This document shows, piece by piece, positions 20,873 through 30,849 of a DNA stretch of 64,000 bases. How positions within the stretch are numbered: position 1 is the stretch's first letter; each line of letters starts with the position of its first letter. Source of the DNA: Streptococcus parasanguinis (GTDB lineage Bacteria; Bacillota; Bacilli; Lactobacillales; Streptococcaceae); assembly GCF_016648855.1 (NCBI RefSeq), contig NZ_JACLQU010000002.1:83610-147609 (forward strand), given 5' to 3'. The notes under the pieces are model-generated. The model saw only the letters and a list, made by a program, of their open reading frames with translations. It made no database searches and had not been told where the DNA came from. Position numbers and translations under genes: made by a program.

Positions 20873-21112
20873 TTATTTTTCGTCAATAACGATTCTTACT
20901 TTTTTATCTTCAGTTGGGACAGAGTAGACAATCGTTCTTATCGCAGAAATGGTGCGACCTTTTCGACCGATTACACGACCAACATCGCTAGGATCAAGGT
21001 CAAGGTGGTACTCCAAGAATTCAGGAGTATCTTCGATCTTGATGGTTAAAGCATCCGGTTGTGAAATCAAGGGTTTCACAATTGCAATAATGAGATTTTC
21101 AATCGTATCCAT
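20873..21112 (-). CDS. khpA: KH-domain RNA-binding protein KhpA
   Basis: 79 residues, a single KH domain with the GXXG loop in [14 protein letters not shown]. KhpA pairs with KhpB/EloR and affects cell elongation and sRNA-linked regulation in streptococci. It follows rpsP by 20 bases, the usual rpsP-khpA arrangement. Confidence 0.95.
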   Translation of the reverse strand: MDTIENLIIAIVKPLISQPDALTIKIEDTPEFLEYHLDLDPSDVGRVIGRKGRTISAIRTIVYSVPTEDKKVRIVIDEK

Positions 21113-21132
21113 ACATCAACCTACTTAAAAAA

Positions 21133-21405
21133 TTATTTTGAGAATTTAGAATCGTGGAATTTCTTCATCACACCAGCTTTTGAAAGGATGTTGCGAACTG
21201 TATCTGAAGGTTGAGCTCCATCAGCCAACCATGCAAGAACGCGGTCTTCTTTCAAAGTTACTTGGTTTTCTTCAACAAGTGGATTGTAAGTTCCAACTGT
21301 TTCGATGAAACGTCCATCACGTGGTGAACGTGAATCTGCTACGTTGATACGGTAGTAAGGTTTTTTCTTAGAACCCATACGAGTCAAACGAATTTTAACT
21401 GCCAT
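21133..21405 (-). CDS. rpsP: Ribosomal protein S16
   Basis: 90 residues. [20 protein letters not shown] is the invariant S16 N-terminus, with [14 protein letters not shown] following. It is part of the 30S subunit. It has a consensus promoter and is followed by khpA. Confidence 0.99.
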   Translation of the reverse strand: MAVKIRLTRMGSKKKPYYRINVADSRSPRDGRFIETVGTYNPLVEENQVTLKEDRVLAWLADGAQPSDTVRNILSKAGVMKKFHDSKFSK

Positions 21406-21471
21406 TTTTATAAGTCTCTTTTCTATATTTTAATTTTCGGTGAAATAGACAAGCTATTTAGCACATGATCT

Positions 21472-21499
21472 ATTATAACACATTTTATAGACCTGTCAA
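21472..21499 (-). promoter_or_regulatory. Promoter of rpsP-khpA
   Basis: Minus strand TTGACA (21494-21499) and TATAAT (21472-21477), spacer 16. The -35 is one arm of a perfect hairpin CTGTCAAG/CTTGACAG (21493-21515), which may also serve as a terminator for the gene upstream. Confidence 0.7.
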
Positions 21500-21528
21500 G
21501 AAAAAAACTTGACAGTATTTAAAATTTT

Positions 21529-22218
21529 TTATTTTATCAGTAAATCGGCGATTTCTTGATAGTTGCTAACGGTATAAGTCGGCACTACCTGGCTGGTATT
21601 TTCCTTATGATTTGGATTATACCAGATGGTATCGATCCCCGCAGCATTTCCCCCTGCGATATCCGCCGTCAAGGAATCTCCGATCATGAGGGTCTCTTCC
21701 TTGATGAAACCTGGAATCAGTTGGCCAACTTTGTCAAAAAATGCAGGTTCTGGTTTCTGAGTATGAAGCTGCTCAGAGATAAAGACCTCTTTGAAATAAG
21801 AAGCAATTGTAGAATGAGCCAAGCGTCCTTCTTGAATGGCAGTCACTCCATTCGTTGCACCATAGAGCTGGTAACCCGCTTTTTCAAGTCGGGCCAGTAA
21901 GTCCTCCACACCGGGGAAAGACTGCCCCTGAAGACTAATGTAATCTTGGTAGCGAAGAGCCATCTCAGCCCCATCAACCTTGATCCCAAAGTGGGCAAAC
22001 CCAATCGCAAACCGACTATCCACGAGCTCTTGCTTGGTCAATTTCTTTTGTTCCAAATCCTTCCAGAGCCCTTGGTTCATGGGTTTGTAGTAATCCTTAA
22101 AGGCCTGTACATCTGGAAAATTCATGTCTTCTAACATCTGCGTCAAGGCTGTTTCTTCAGCAGATTCAAAGTCCAACAAGGTATGGTCCAAATCAAAAAG
22201 TAAAAATGTATACGCCAT
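21529..22218 (-). CDS. HAD-superfamily pyrimidine nucleotidase, YjjG type
   Basis: 229 residues from ATG 22218, which forms a TAATG junction with the upstream gene; the in-frame extension lies inside that gene. HAD motifs: LLFDLDHTLLDFE (I), YGATNGV (II), KPEPAFFDKV (III) and MIGDSLTADIAGG (IV). The cap domain and length match YjjG/YfnB-type 5'-nucleotidases that remove non-canonical pyrimidine nucleotides. The exact substrate is inferred from family similarity. Confidence 0.85.
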   Translation of the reverse strand: MAYTFLLFDLDHTLLDFESAEETALTQMLEDMNFPDVQAFKDYYKPMNQGLWKDLEQKKLTKQELVDSRFAIGFAHFGIKVDGAEMALRYQDYISLQGQSFPGVEDLLARLEKAGYQLYGATNGVTAIQEGRLAHSTIASYFKEVFISEQLHTQKPEPAFFDKVGQLIPGFIKEETLMIGDSLTADIAGGNAAGIDTIWYNPNHKENTSQVVPTYTVSNYQEIADLLIK

Positions 22219-22712
22219 TACAAACGATCCTTCAATTTTTCGACAAATAAATAAGCTGCTGGGCAAGTGAGGTTATTCTTGATGGTCAGATGGTTGATCT
22301 GATAAATCTTCTTGCGATCTGTGTGAGGGAATTCCCGACAAGCTTTTGGACGAACATCATAGATGGAACAGAGATTGTCCCCACCAAGAAAGGGGCAAGG
22401 CATGGATTTAAAAACCTTGTCCCCATCTTCGTCAACTTGAAGAAATTCAGCCTCAAAGGCAGGAAGTTTCATCTTGAAATATTTGGCAATCCGCGTGATA
22501 TCAGCTTCCTTAAAGTCGGGGCCTAAGGTTTTGCAGCAATTGGCACAAGCCGTACAATCGATTTCTTGGAAAACTTCATCGTGGATTTCTTGCGCTATTT
22601 TATCTAAATTCTTAGGTGGTTTCTTCTTGAGATTCGCCAATACCTTGCGGTGCTCCTTTTGCTTTTGGAGAGCTAACTGATGGTATTTTTCAATATCAAT
22701 TTCCTGTGTCAT
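22218..22712 (-). CDS. YkgJ-family cysteine-cluster protein
   Basis: 164 residues. The cluster CTACANCCKTLGPDF, a second CPFLGGDNLCSIYDVRPKACREFPH and a final CPAAY give about eight conserved cysteines, the pattern of the YkgJ family, thought to bind zinc or an iron-sulfur cluster. Biological role is unknown. It overlaps the HAD gene by one base. Confidence 0.88.
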   Translation of the reverse strand: MTQEIDIEKYHQLALQKQKEHRKVLANLKKKPPKNLDKIAQEIHDEVFQEIDCTACANCCKTLGPDFKEADITRIAKYFKMKLPAFEAEFLQVDEDGDKVFKSMPCPFLGGDNLCSIYDVRPKACREFPHTDRKKIYQINHLTIKNNLTCPAAYLFVEKLKDRL

Positions 22713-22768
22713 CCTCTATTTCCTCTTCTAAACAATAGAAGCATTATACCACAAAGACTGTGAAAAAA

Positions 22769-22788
22769 GATAGATCTTGCGATCTATC
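22769..22788 (-). terminator. Terminator of the lipoprotein gene
   Basis: GATAGATC-GCAA-GATCTATC followed by a T-run on the minus strand, directly after the stop at 22797. Confidence 0.8.
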
Positions 22789-22796
22789 TCACTTAA

Positions 22797-23441
22797 TTAA
22801 TCCGTTACAGCGCCTGTTCCATCTAGGCTCCAAGTATTTTCAATGTATGGGATAAAGGTTTTCAAGGTTTCTGCATCCCCTTCAAAAGAAATGGTATAAA
22901 CTTTTTCACCCTTCTGGAAGATCCAAGTAATCAGGTATTGACCAGATTTCATGACAATTTGAAGCTGGTAGGCATCCAGACCTGAGACTTTAGTCCGCGC
23001 TCCCGTCATCTTCCCAACATCCTGGTTATCTTGCCACATTACGGCCAGTTTCTTAGCTAGAAATTCAGCATTAAACTCGATATCTGCAGGAACTTTGGCC
23101 TTTTCTTTAGTATAGCTGTTCAAGGTGACGATATTATAGCCACTCCCATCCGTATACTGGACAGCTTCTGTCCCATCGATATCCGTGAACTTGAACCATT
23201 TACTTGGAATATCGATGTATCCATAATCTGCATTTCCAATCCGCTTGGTTTCTTGACTGGAAGTGTTTTTCTTTGTAGAGGAAGTATCCTTTGACGAAGA
23301 GCTGCTTGTTTGCTTTTCGACTTTGCTGCTACTCTCTTTTGTAGAAGAAGCTGCTGTGTCCTTTTTAGTAGTGTGACTACAAGCCATTAATGTGCAGGCA
23401 GAAAGAATCGTCAATGATGTGACCAATAATTTACGTTTCAT
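22797..23441 (-). CDS. Lipoprotein of unknown function
   Basis: 214 residues from ATG 23441 (ribosome site aaggagg at a 7-base distance). The signal peptide ends with the lipobox LMAC, then a Ser/Thr/Lys-rich linker (about 25-70), then a compact domain starting RIGNADYGYIDIPSKWFKF that resembles PsbP/DUF1795-like exported domains in streptococci. It should be attached to the outer face of the membrane. No neighbour suggests its job. Confidence 0.8.
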   Translation of the reverse strand: MKRKLLVTSLTILSACTLMACSHTTKKDTAASSTKESSSKVEKQTSSSSSKDTSSTKKNTSSQETKRIGNADYGYIDIPSKWFKFTDIDGTEAVQYTDGSGYNIVTLNSYTKEKAKVPADIEFNAEFLAKKLAVMWQDNQDVGKMTGARTKVSGLDAYQLQIVMKSGQYLITWIFQKGEKVYTISFEGDAETLKTFIPYIENTWSLDGTGAVTD

Positions 23442-23566
23442 GTTCAACCTCCTTGAGAACGTTTTCTTTCCTCTAGTCTACCATGAAAGTGGGTATTTTA
23501 AAATAGGATAAGTGTCACATCTGATGGAACCTTTCTTATTCAGTCTATTTCTTTTGAACCTAAAAC

Positions 23567-23744
23567 AAAAGGCTGGGACAAAAGTCCTAGCCTCTCAATT
23601 ATTTTTGGATTGTCGAGCAAGACGCAGTAGTTGAGTGGGCTCTACTACGCTGATTTCATCAGTTTTTACAGCCCTACTCAACTGTGCGGAGGTGGGACGA
23701 CGAAATCGAATTCTAACGAATTACCAATTTCTGTCCCACTCTCT
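23567..23744. repeat. Intergenic modular repeat, family A, copy 1
   Basis: About 178 bases made of three hairpins. It begins with AGGCTGGGAC/GTCCTAGCCT and ends with a GTGGGAC...GTCCCAC stem that contains nested GAAATCG/CGATTTC-type arms. The middle hairpin carries GCTGAT/ATCAGC. Further copies lie at 38537-38717 and 39626-39809 (opposite orientation) and at 61416-61645. The first hairpin plus T-run acts as a terminator in one orientation. No coding potential is seen. Confidence 0.85.
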
Positions 23745-23749
23745 AATTG

Positions 23750-25576
23750 TTATTCTTCATCCATTGACAATACGGATAAGAAGGCTTCCTGTGGCACTTC
23801 TACCGAACCGATGGCTTTCATCCGTTTCTTACCGGCTTTTTGTTTTTCAAGAAGCTTGCGTTTCCGTGAGACGTCCCCTCCATAACACTTGGCCAAGACG
23901 TTCTTACGAAGGGCTTTGATATCTGTACGGGCTACGATCTTATGACCGATGGCTGCTTGGATAGGCACTTCAAACTGTTGACGAGGGATAATCTTCTTAA
24001 GCTTCTCAACGATCAACTTACCACGTTCATAAGCAAAGTCCTTGTGAACGATAAAGCTGAGAGCGTCGACAGTATCGCCATTGAGGAGGATATCCATTTT
24101 GACCAATTTAGAAGGACGGTATTCAGACAACTCATAGTCAAAGCTCGCATAGCCACGAGTAGAGGATTTCAATTTATCAAAGAAATCAAAGACAATTTCC
24201 GCAAGTGGGATTTGATAGATGACATTAACCCGATTTTCATCGATGTAATCCATGGTCACAAAATCCCCACGTTTGCGTTGGGCCAATTCCATGACAGCTC
24301 CGACAAACTCTTGTGGCACCATGATTTGTGCTTTAACATAAGGTTCTTCGATCGAAGCGATCTTGGTTGGATCTGGGAACTCAGATGGATTAGACACATC
24401 TAGTGCTTCGCCATCAGTCAAATTGACCTTGTAGATAACAGACGGCGCTGTCATGATCAAGTCAATATTGAACTCACGCTCTAAGCGCTCTTGGATAACG
24501 TCCATATGAAGAAGTCCCAAGAAACCACAACGGAAACCAAACCCGAGCGCTTGCGATGTTTCAGGTTCAAATTGAAGACTAGCGTCATTCAATTGCAATT
24601 TTTCCAAGGCTTCACGAAGATCATTATATTTATTAGATTCGATTGGGTAAAGACCAGCGAAGACCATTGGGTTCATCTGCTTGTACCCATGTAGTGGCTC
24701 ACTTGCTGGATTGGTTGCTAAGGTCACAGTGTCCCCGACACGGGTATCTGCAACGGTCTTGATAGAGGCTGCAATGTAACCAACGTCTCCAGTTGCAAGA
24801 AAATCACGACCAACTGCTTTAGGAGTAAAGATCCCAACTTCAGTGACATCAAAGGTTTTTCCATTGCTCATGAGCTGGATCTTATCGCCAGGTTTGACCA
24901 TTCCATTGACCACTCGAACCTGAAGGATAACCCCACGATAGGCGTCATAGACGGAATCAAAGATCAAGGCTTGAAGTGGCGCTTCAACATCACCTGTCGG
25001 AGCAGGAACTTTCTCAACGATCTGCTCCAAAATCTCTTCAATCCCAATACCAGCCTTGGCAGAAGCTAGGACTGCTTCACTGGCATCCAAGCCGATGACA
25101 TCTTCTACTTCTGTGCGCACACGTTCTGGATCTGCAGCTGGTAAGTCAATCTTGTTAATAACTGGCAGAATCTCCAAATCGTTGTCCAAAGCAAGGTAAA
25201 CATTGGCTAGAGTCTGGGCTTCAATCCCTTGAGCGGCATCCACTACGAGAATCGCACCCTCACAGGCAGCCAGCGAACGCGAAACCTCATAGGTAAAGTC
25301 CACGTGTCCCGGTGTGTCAATCAAGTGGAAGATATAGGTTTCCCCATCTTTAGCTGTGTAGTTCAACTCGATGGCATTGAGCTTGATGGTAATCCCACGT
25401 TCCCGTTCCAGGTCCATACTATCTAAAAGTTGGGCTTGCATTTCCCGACTAGACACGGTTTCGGTTTTTTCTAAAATTCGATCGGCCAAGGTTGACTTTC
25501 CATGGTCAATATGGGCGATGATCGAGAAGTTCCGAATCTTCTCTTGTCGTTTTTTTAATTCTTCAAAATTTGGCAT
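23750..25576 (-). CDS. lepA: Elongation factor 4
   Basis: 608 residues from ATG 25576 ([19 protein letters not shown]), the normal LepA length; aggaag lies 6 bases upstream. GTPase motifs: [15 protein letters not shown] (G1), RERGITIK (G2), DTPGHVDF (G3), NKIDLP (G4). The LepA-specific C-terminal domain ends ...[17 protein letters not shown]. It is a ribosome-associated translational GTPase linked to back-translocation and 30S assembly. Confidence 0.98.
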   Translation of the reverse strand: MPNFEELKKRQEKIRNFSIIAHIDHGKSTLADRILEKTETVSSREMQAQLLDSMDLERERGITIKLNAIELNYTAKDGETYIFHLIDTPGHVDFTYEVSRSLAACEGAILVVDAAQGIEAQTLANVYLALDNDLEILPVINKIDLPAADPERVRTEVEDVIGLDASEAVLASAKAGIGIEEILEQIVEKVPAPTGDVEAPLQALIFDSVYDAYRGVILQVRVVNGMVKPGDKIQLMSNGKTFDVTEVGIFTPKAVGRDFLATGDVGYIAASIKTVADTRVGDTVTLATNPASEPLHGYKQMNPMVFAGLYPIESNKYNDLREALEKLQLNDASLQFEPETSQALGFGFRCGFLGLLHMDVIQERLEREFNIDLIMTAPSVIYKVNLTDGEALDVSNPSEFPDPTKIASIEEPYVKAQIMVPQEFVGAVMELAQRKRGDFVTMDYIDENRVNVIYQIPLAEIVFDFFDKLKSSTRGYASFDYELSEYRPSKLVKMDILLNGDTVDALSFIVHKDFAYERGKLIVEKLKKIIPRQQFEVPIQAAIGHKIVARTDIKALRKNVLAKCYGGDVSRKRKLLEKQKAGKKRMKAIGSVEVPQEAFLSVLSMDEE

Positions 25577-25622
25577 AATCATCTTCCTAGTAAATTTAAT
25601 CGTACTCTTCATTATAACAAAA

Positions 25623-25644
25623 AAGATAGGCCTTTGCCTATCTT
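25623..25644 (-). terminator. Terminator of the GNAT gene
   Basis: AAGATAGGC/GCCTATCTT with a short loop and T-run on the minus strand; the stem overlaps the stop codon. Confidence 0.75.
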
Positions 25645-26080
25645 AATTCATTATTTTCAAAAATCGCTTCTGCGTTTTATTACCCTCATAGCCTATTCGT
25701 TCGTAAAAGAGATGAGCTTCTTTTCGATGAGAGGCAGAATTTAAACGAATAAAAGCATAATGCTTGCTTTTGGCAAGTTCTTCAACTCGCTCCATCAATT
25801 GGCGACCGATCCCACGTCCTTGAGCAGATGGAAAAACCGCAAGACCCAAAATATTTAAACCAGCGTCACTATAAAGGCTTTCATAGACTTCCGCTTCCAC
25901 ATAACCAAGAATATTTCCTGTTTGTTCCTCTTCATAAACAAAGCAAAAATGATCTGAATCTGGCAAATTAAATTTATCAATCTGAGCTGCAACTTTCTCA
26001 AGGGTTGAATCATAACCCAAAGACTGGTGACATAAATCTCTAATTTGACCTGCATCTTTGACTTGAACAGTACGAATCAT
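25643..26080 (-). CDS. GNAT family N-acetyltransferase
   Basis: 145 residues. The acetyl-CoA loop GLAVFPSAQGRGIGRQL (motif A, RGxGR) and the late SASHRKEAHLFYERIGY (motif B) are clear. The substrate cannot be read from the sequence. It has ggaggtgg before the ATG and is divergent to the S24 regulator. Confidence 0.9.
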   Translation of the reverse strand: MIRTVQVKDAGQIRDLCHQSLGYDSTLEKVAAQIDKFNLPDSDHFCFVYEEEQTGNILGYVEAEVYESLYSDAGLNILGLAVFPSAQGRGIGRQLMERVEELAKSKHYAFIRLNSASHRKEAHLFYERIGYEGNKTQKRFLKIMN

Positions 26081-26216
26081 AGCTCCACCTCCATGAACTC
26101 TTTGCTCTTATCTTAGATCTTTTTCCTCAAAAAGTAAAGGAATATCTGATAAAATTTAAAATGAAAATCCGATTTAGATCAAATTCATCTTTTTTCGCAT
26201 TTCTCAGGGATTTCTA

Positions 26217-26245
26217 TTTACTTTTTCGATTTAATTCATTATAAT
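26217..26245 (+). promoter_or_regulatory. Promoter of the S24 regulator-HAD-pepT operon
   Basis: TTTACT (26217-26222) and TATAAT (26240-26245), spacer 17. The remainder of 26081-26266 is AT-rich and has no gene. Confidence 0.65.
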
Positions 26246-26275
26246 AGTAAGGGTAAATACAAGGAGGTGAGTACG

Positions 26276-27031
26276 TTGGCCAGAGGTCGTGGAAAAGCAA
26301 GCCCTCAAGACAAAGAGGCATTACGGATTATATCGGAAAAAATCAGAGAATTACTGAAAGAACAAGGAAAAAAGCAGATCGAATTATCTCGTATTACTGG
26401 AATCCCTGCAAGCACCCTGACTGGATATGTAAAAGGAACTTCTCTTCCCGTTCCTGAAAATTTAGAGAAGATTGCAGCCTTTTTCCAGGTAGCGGTTGCT
26501 GAAATTGACCCGCGATTACGCAATGATTTTGTGGTCATTGATTCAGAGATTGAACGATTGTATAAACAGCTCGATGAAGGAAATCAAGAAAATCTTCTTT
26601 CTTATGGAAAGAGTCTCTTGACCCATCAGAAAGAAAGACAGAAGATTGAAAAGCAATACCACTCTTATTCTGTCTATGATTCTTTTGCAGCTTACCAAAA
26701 TCAAAAGCAAGCTGATATCGTCTGGTTTGATCAAAAGATTCCTTACGATTTGGCTTTTTGGATTCATACGGATTCCCTCGAGCCTAAATACGAAAAAGGG
26801 GCTGTTGTGTTAATCAAGCAAACCTATTATGATCAGGCAGGGGCTATTTATGCCATTGATTTTGATGGACAAACTTTGATCAAACGTGTCTTTCGTGAGG
26901 CCAACGGTATTCGACTGGTTTCCCTCAATAAGAAATATAGTGATCAAATCATTCCACTAGATGAGGAACCTGGGGTGATTGGAAAAGTGATTGATGGCTT
27001 TGTGCCTCTTGATTTGGAGGAAATCAAATGA
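26276..27031 (+). CDS. XRE-family regulator with S24/LexA-like peptidase domain
   Basis: 251 residues if translation starts at TTG 26276, which is 8 bases from aaggagg; a GTG at 26267 lies inside that ribosome site and is less likely. The N-terminal HTH (RITGIPASTLTGYVKGTSLP) is of the Cro/CI type. The C-terminal S24 domain has a candidate Ser in HTDSLEPKYEKG and Lys in GQTLIKRVFRE, so autocleavage may be possible. No prophage is next to it, so it looks like a chromosomal stress regulator. The downstream HAD gene overlaps it by 4 bases. Confidence 0.82.
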   Translation: MARGRGKASPQDKEALRIISEKIRELLKEQGKKQIELSRITGIPASTLTGYVKGTSLPVPENLEKIAAFFQVAVAEIDPRLRNDFVVIDSEIERLYKQLDEGNQENLLSYGKSLLTHQKERQKIEKQYHSYSVYDSFAAYQNQKQADIVWFDQKIPYDLAFWIHTDSLEPKYEKGAVVLIKQTYYDQAGAIYAIDFDGQTLIKRVFREANGIRLVSLNKKYSDQIIPLDEEPGVIGKVIDGFVPLDLEEIK

Positions 27032-27849
27032 TTAAATTAATTGCGATTGACTTGGACGGAACTCTTTTGCATGAGGATAAGTCTCTCTCTAAAGGCAATA
27101 TTGAAGCTCTTCACCGGGCCCATGAAGCCGGCTATGACATTGTGATCTGTACTGGTCGCCCCTTAGCGGGGGTCCGTCCTATCTTTGAAGAGATTGATCT
27201 TCCGGATGGTAACTACTATATGATTATCAATAACGGGTGTACAACCTTGTCTACTAAGAATTGGGAAATCATTGGCAAGGAAGAATTGGGCCTTGAGGAC
27301 ATGCACCGGTTGCATGTTTTGACGGAAGATACAGACGTCCAGCTAACCTTATTTGACATGGATCACTACTTAGTGGTCGCACCTGAAGCCAGTGAACTTG
27401 TCACGATGGATGCGGGCATTGTTAATTCTAAACCGACACTTGTCTCTGAAGAGGATCTGCCCAACCTTGTTCCTATTTTTCAAGCCATGTACGTAGGAGA
27501 TCCTTCTGCTATTGATGCCTTCCAAGCTCAGAACGAGGCTGCATTAGAGGCCGAGTTTAACACTGTTCGTTCACAGGATATCTTGTTTGAAATCTTGCCA
27601 AAAGGTGCGAGCAAAGCTTCTGCTCTTCAAGCATTAAGCCAAACATTAGGCTACAGGAGAGACCAGGTCATGGCTCTTGGAGATGCAAACAATGACCTTG
27701 AAATGCTACGTTTTGCTGGTTACAGCGTCGCTATGGGAAATGGCAATGCTGCTGTCAAGGAAATCGCAGACTTCATCACCCTGACCAATGATGAGGATGG
27801 TGTGGCCCATGCTATTCACAAATTAATTGAAACTGAAAAAGGAGAATAA
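27028..27849 (+). CDS. Cof-type HAD-IIB phosphatase
   Basis: 273 residues. Motifs: [14 protein letters not shown] (I), VICTGRP (II), the Lys in [11 protein letters not shown] (III) and [23 protein letters not shown] (IV), typical of the Cof subfamily that dephosphorylates sugar phosphates or cofactors. The start overlaps the regulator stop (ATGA), and pepT follows 2 bases after the stop. Confidence 0.92.
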   Translation: MIKLIAIDLDGTLLHEDKSLSKGNIEALHRAHEAGYDIVICTGRPLAGVRPIFEEIDLPDGNYYMIINNGCTTLSTKNWEIIGKEELGLEDMHRLHVLTEDTDVQLTLFDMDHYLVVAPEASELVTMDAGIVNSKPTLVSEEDLPNLVPIFQAMYVGDPSAIDAFQAQNEAALEAEFNTVRSQDILFEILPKGASKASALQALSQTLGYRRDQVMALGDANNDLEMLRFAGYSVAMGNGNAAVKEIADFITLTNDEDGVAHAIHKLIETEKGE

Positions 27850-27851
27850 TC

Positions 27852-29072
27852 ATGAAATACCAAAATTTGTTGGACCGTTTTATTACCTATGTAAAGGTTA
27901 ACACACGTTCAGATGAAAATTCTACAACCACTCCAAGTACCCAATCACAAGTTGATTTTGCAACAAATGTCTTGATCCCTGAAATGAAACGCGTGGGTCT
28001 TCAAAACGTCTACTATTTGCCAAACGGCTATGCTATTGGAACACTTCCAGCTAACGATCCAAGCTTTACACGCAAGATTGGATTTATCTCTCACATGGAT
28101 ACCGCTGACTTCAATGCCGAAAATGTCAATCCACAAATCGTTGAGAATTATGATGGGGGTGTCATTACCCTTTGTGACTCTGGTTTCACACTCGATCCAG
28201 CTGATTTTGCTCATTTGAATAACTACAAGGGACAAACCTTGATCACAACTGACGGTACTACTCTTCTTGGTGCAGACGATAAATCTGGTATCGCTGAAAT
28301 CATGACAGCTATTGAATACCTGACAGCTCATCCTGAAATCAAACACGGAGAAATCCGTGTCGGCTTTGGTCCAGATGAAGAAATCGGAGTCGGGGCAGAT
28401 CAATTTGATGCAGAGGATTTTGACGTAGACTTTGCCTATACTGTCGATGGTGGTCCTCTCGGAGAGCTTCAATACGAAACCTTCTCAGCAGCTGGAGCTG
28501 AAATCACCTTCAAAGGACGCAATGTCCACCCAGGTACAGCCAAAGGTCAAATGATCAACGCTCTTCAATTGGCCATTGATTTTCATAACAAACTCCCTGA
28601 AGGAGCACGTCCAGAATTAACTGAAGGCTATGAAGGCTTCTACCACTTGATGAACATCGATGGAACTGTCGAGGAAGCAAGTGCCAGCTACATCATTCGG
28701 GACTTTGAAACTGAAAGCTTTGAGAAACGCAAAGACCTTATGCAATCTATTGCCGATCAGATGAATGCGGAACTCGGTAGCGAACGCGTTCTCCTCACCC
28801 TCAAAGATCAGTACTATAACATGAAGCAAGTAATTGAAAAAGATATGACACCGATTACCCTTGCTAAGGAAGTTATGGAAGATCTTGGAATCACTCCAAT
28901 CATTGAACCAATCCGTGGTGGTACAGATGGATCTAAAATTTCCTTTATGGGGATTCCAACACCAAATATCTTTGCCGGTGGCGAAAACATGCATGGTCGC
29001 TTTGAATACGTTAGCCTCCAAACCATGGAACGCGCAGTTGATACCATTATCGGTATTGTGACCAAAAAATAA
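27852..29072 (+). CDS. pepT: Peptidase T (tripeptide aminopeptidase)
   Basis: 406 residues, M20 family zinc peptidase, cytosolic. Metal-binding and catalytic residues lie in [37 protein letters not shown] and [22 protein letters not shown]. It cleaves the N-terminal residue of tripeptides from imported oligopeptides. It is the last gene of the operon. Confidence 0.97.
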   Translation: MKYQNLLDRFITYVKVNTRSDENSTTTPSTQSQVDFATNVLIPEMKRVGLQNVYYLPNGYAIGTLPANDPSFTRKIGFISHMDTADFNAENVNPQIVENYDGGVITLCDSGFTLDPADFAHLNNYKGQTLITTDGTTLLGADDKSGIAEIMTAIEYLTAHPEIKHGEIRVGFGPDEEIGVGADQFDAEDFDVDFAYTVDGGPLGELQYETFSAAGAEITFKGRNVHPGTAKGQMINALQLAIDFHNKLPEGARPELTEGYEGFYHLMNIDGTVEEASASYIIRDFETESFEKRKDLMQSIADQMNAELGSERVLLTLKDQYYNMKQVIEKDMTPITLAKEVMEDLGITPIIEPIRGGTDGSKISFMGIPTPNIFAGGENMHGRFEYVSLQTMERAVDTIIGIVTKK

Positions 29073-29080
29073 GAAACAAA

Positions 29081-29111
29081 AAAGGATTCGGATAGATTGT
29101 CCGGATCCTTT
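29081..29111. terminator. Bidirectional terminator between pepT and the carB-like gene
   Basis: AAAGGATTCGGA and TCCGGATCCTTT form a stem with one T-G pair; both genes converge on it and the carB-like stop overlaps it. Confidence 0.7.
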
Positions 29112-30849
29112 ATTGTTTATTAGAAAGCTGGACAATATCTTTGACCTGATCAATGGTCTGAATCAGGTGAAGGCTTGTCTCATTGATCGGAAGATAATAG
29201 ACTCTATCTGCCAAAGATTCTGTAAAAGGACGATTCGTGAGTAAGATCACCTGTTGTCCTTTTTCTTTCAGCTCTTTCACCCGCTTTCTCACCTTTTGGT
29301 AAAAACGCTCATCACAGATTTCTAGATCATCCACCAAGACACAAGCATCGTCCAAAGCCAATGATTCATTGGTTCCGTTTTGGGTCAGATAATAGGCTGC
29401 TCCTGCTTTGACCTCATATAAGCCAGCTGATGGCTCAACCGGAAGCAAGGCTGGGCGTGTTGCAACTTCTGTTGCTTTTTCCATCGCTACAAGGTTGGCT
29501 AGGACCTGCAAATAGACAGGTGCTAATTTACTCAAATCCAAGAGTTCCTCAAACTCAAAACCACGTTTCAGAGCTTCTAAGATATAGAAGAGCCTGTGTG
29601 GCATATGACGAGCAATTTTCTGGATTAATTCATCATCGCTCATTTCCTCAGGAAAGATGGTCAGCAAGTTCTTACCTTTAATGGTTTCTAGGGCTTGTTG
29701 ATAAGCTTCATCGATTCTCTTCCCAAATCCATAAACTGCCCCATAAGAGTGAATTTGGGTATTGAGACGGGCATTTTTAGCAGCATCAGAAAAAATCGGA
29801 ATCTTAAAGAAGATATAGTCCAAACTTGGTTCGTAAACGGCCTTTAGATCTTTTAATAGGGGATGAGGCAAATGCTCGAGAGACCGCCCTAATTGCAGCT
29901 CTACTCCTTGCTCAAATAAGGAATAGCCCAAGCCCATAGAGGCCATCGAGATACTATCGGAAGCAAATGGATTAACTTCTAGGATATAAAAAGCATAGCT
30001 CGTCGGATCAAGAGCAAACTTGATCGAAATGGCTCCTGTCAGCTTCAAATAGCGACTGATGTGGATCGCTGCTTCACGAAGATTTTGAAACTCCCGGTCA
30101 GTCAGGGTGACAGCTGGCATAAATTGATAAGAGTCACTAGAGTGGATCCCGACAGGATCAATGCTTTCGATAGAGGCTGCCAGGTAGTGATTGTCTTCGC
30201 GATCCCGCATGACCACAAAATCCAGTTCCTTAAAACCATAGGTCGAAAATTCTAGCAAACACTGTTGACTTGGAGAGACCGAAAGTCCCGTTTCTACTGC
30301 TTCGCACAGGTCATCCAGGTTATGAGCAATCTTTCGTCCCTGCCCTTGCTTACTCGCTACCGGCCAGATCATAATGGGAAATTGAATGCCTTCAGAAAAC
30401 TCAATGGCTTCTCGAACAGAACCAACCAGTGCGGAAGCGGGTACTTGATAGCCCAACTCTTGAAAGAGACGTCGTTGATCCGCCTGCTGATAAAAGGTCC
30501 GGTAGCGTTGGAGGCTCGGTCCGATAATCCTAATCGATGCGTCTTTGAAAAATCCAGTTTCCTCCAAACGAAACAAGAGATTCAAAATCTGTTTATCCGC
30601 AAAGGCTAAGAGCAAGTGAGATCCAGTATAGGAAAGAAGAGTCGTCCTAAGAGCATCCAGCTTGAGCTTGCTGACCACAACCTGTTCTCCAGCTTCTTGG
30701 GTGATAGTATTTTCTTCGCCCAGATAAAGGACAAGAGCATTTCCATCCTTGGCATTAAGTTTTTGTGCTTCATTTACCGCAGCCAAGAGGCTAATATCCT
30801 GATAAGAATCTCCACATAGGAGAAGCAATTTCTGGTTTTGTTTCATCAT
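29110..30849 (-). CDS. Truncated, degenerate CarB homologue (N-terminal half of carbamoyl-phosphate synthase large subunit)
   Basis: 579 residues against about 1060 in real CarB. Residues about 105-460 align by eye with the first ATP-grasp and oligomerisation domains (GFKELDFVVMRDREDN, DPVGIHSSDS, ILEVNPFAS, FEPSLDY-like YEPSLDYIFFKIP). The glycine-rich ATP loop, normally RPAFTLGGTGGG, has become WPVASKQGQGRK (162-173), the N-terminal GSGPIIIGQ is lost, and the arginines after EVNP are replaced. The second synthase half and the regulatory domain are absent; a short tail of about 100 residues follows. It overlaps the carA-like gene by 4 bases. The frame is intact and long, so it is probably expressed but not a carbamoyl-phosphate synthase. 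Confidence 0.85.
   Translation of the reverse strand: MMKQNQKLLLLCGDSYQDISLLAAVNEAQKLNAKDGNALVLYLGEENTITQEAGEQVVVSKLKLDALRTTLLSYTGSHLLLAFADKQILNLLFRLEETGFFKDASIRIIGPSLQRYRTFYQQADQRRLFQELGYQVPASALVGSVREAIEFSEGIQFPIMIWPVASKQGQGRKIAHNLDDLCEAVETGLSVSPSQQCLLEFSTYGFKELDFVVMRDREDNHYLAASIESIDPVGIHSSDSYQFMPAVTLTDREFQNLREAAIHISRYLKLTGAISIKFALDPTSYAFYILEVNPFASDSISMASMGLGYSLFEQGVELQLGRSLEHLPHPLLKDLKAVYEPSLDYIFFKIPIFSDAAKNARLNTQIHSYGAVYGFGKRIDEAYQQALETIKGKNLLTIFPEEMSDDELIQKIARHMPHRLFYILEALKRGFEFEELLDLSKLAPVYLQVLANLVAMEKATEVATRPALLPVEPSAGLYEVKAGAAYYLTQNGTNESLALDDACVLVDDLEICDERFYQKVRKRVKELKEKGQQVILLTNRPFTESLADRVYYLPINETSLHLIQTIDQVKDIVQLSNKQ

Noticed and set aside
27945..29153. Minus-strand frames opposite pepT
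   Set aside because: pepT has all motifs of its family, so the opposite frames are shadows.
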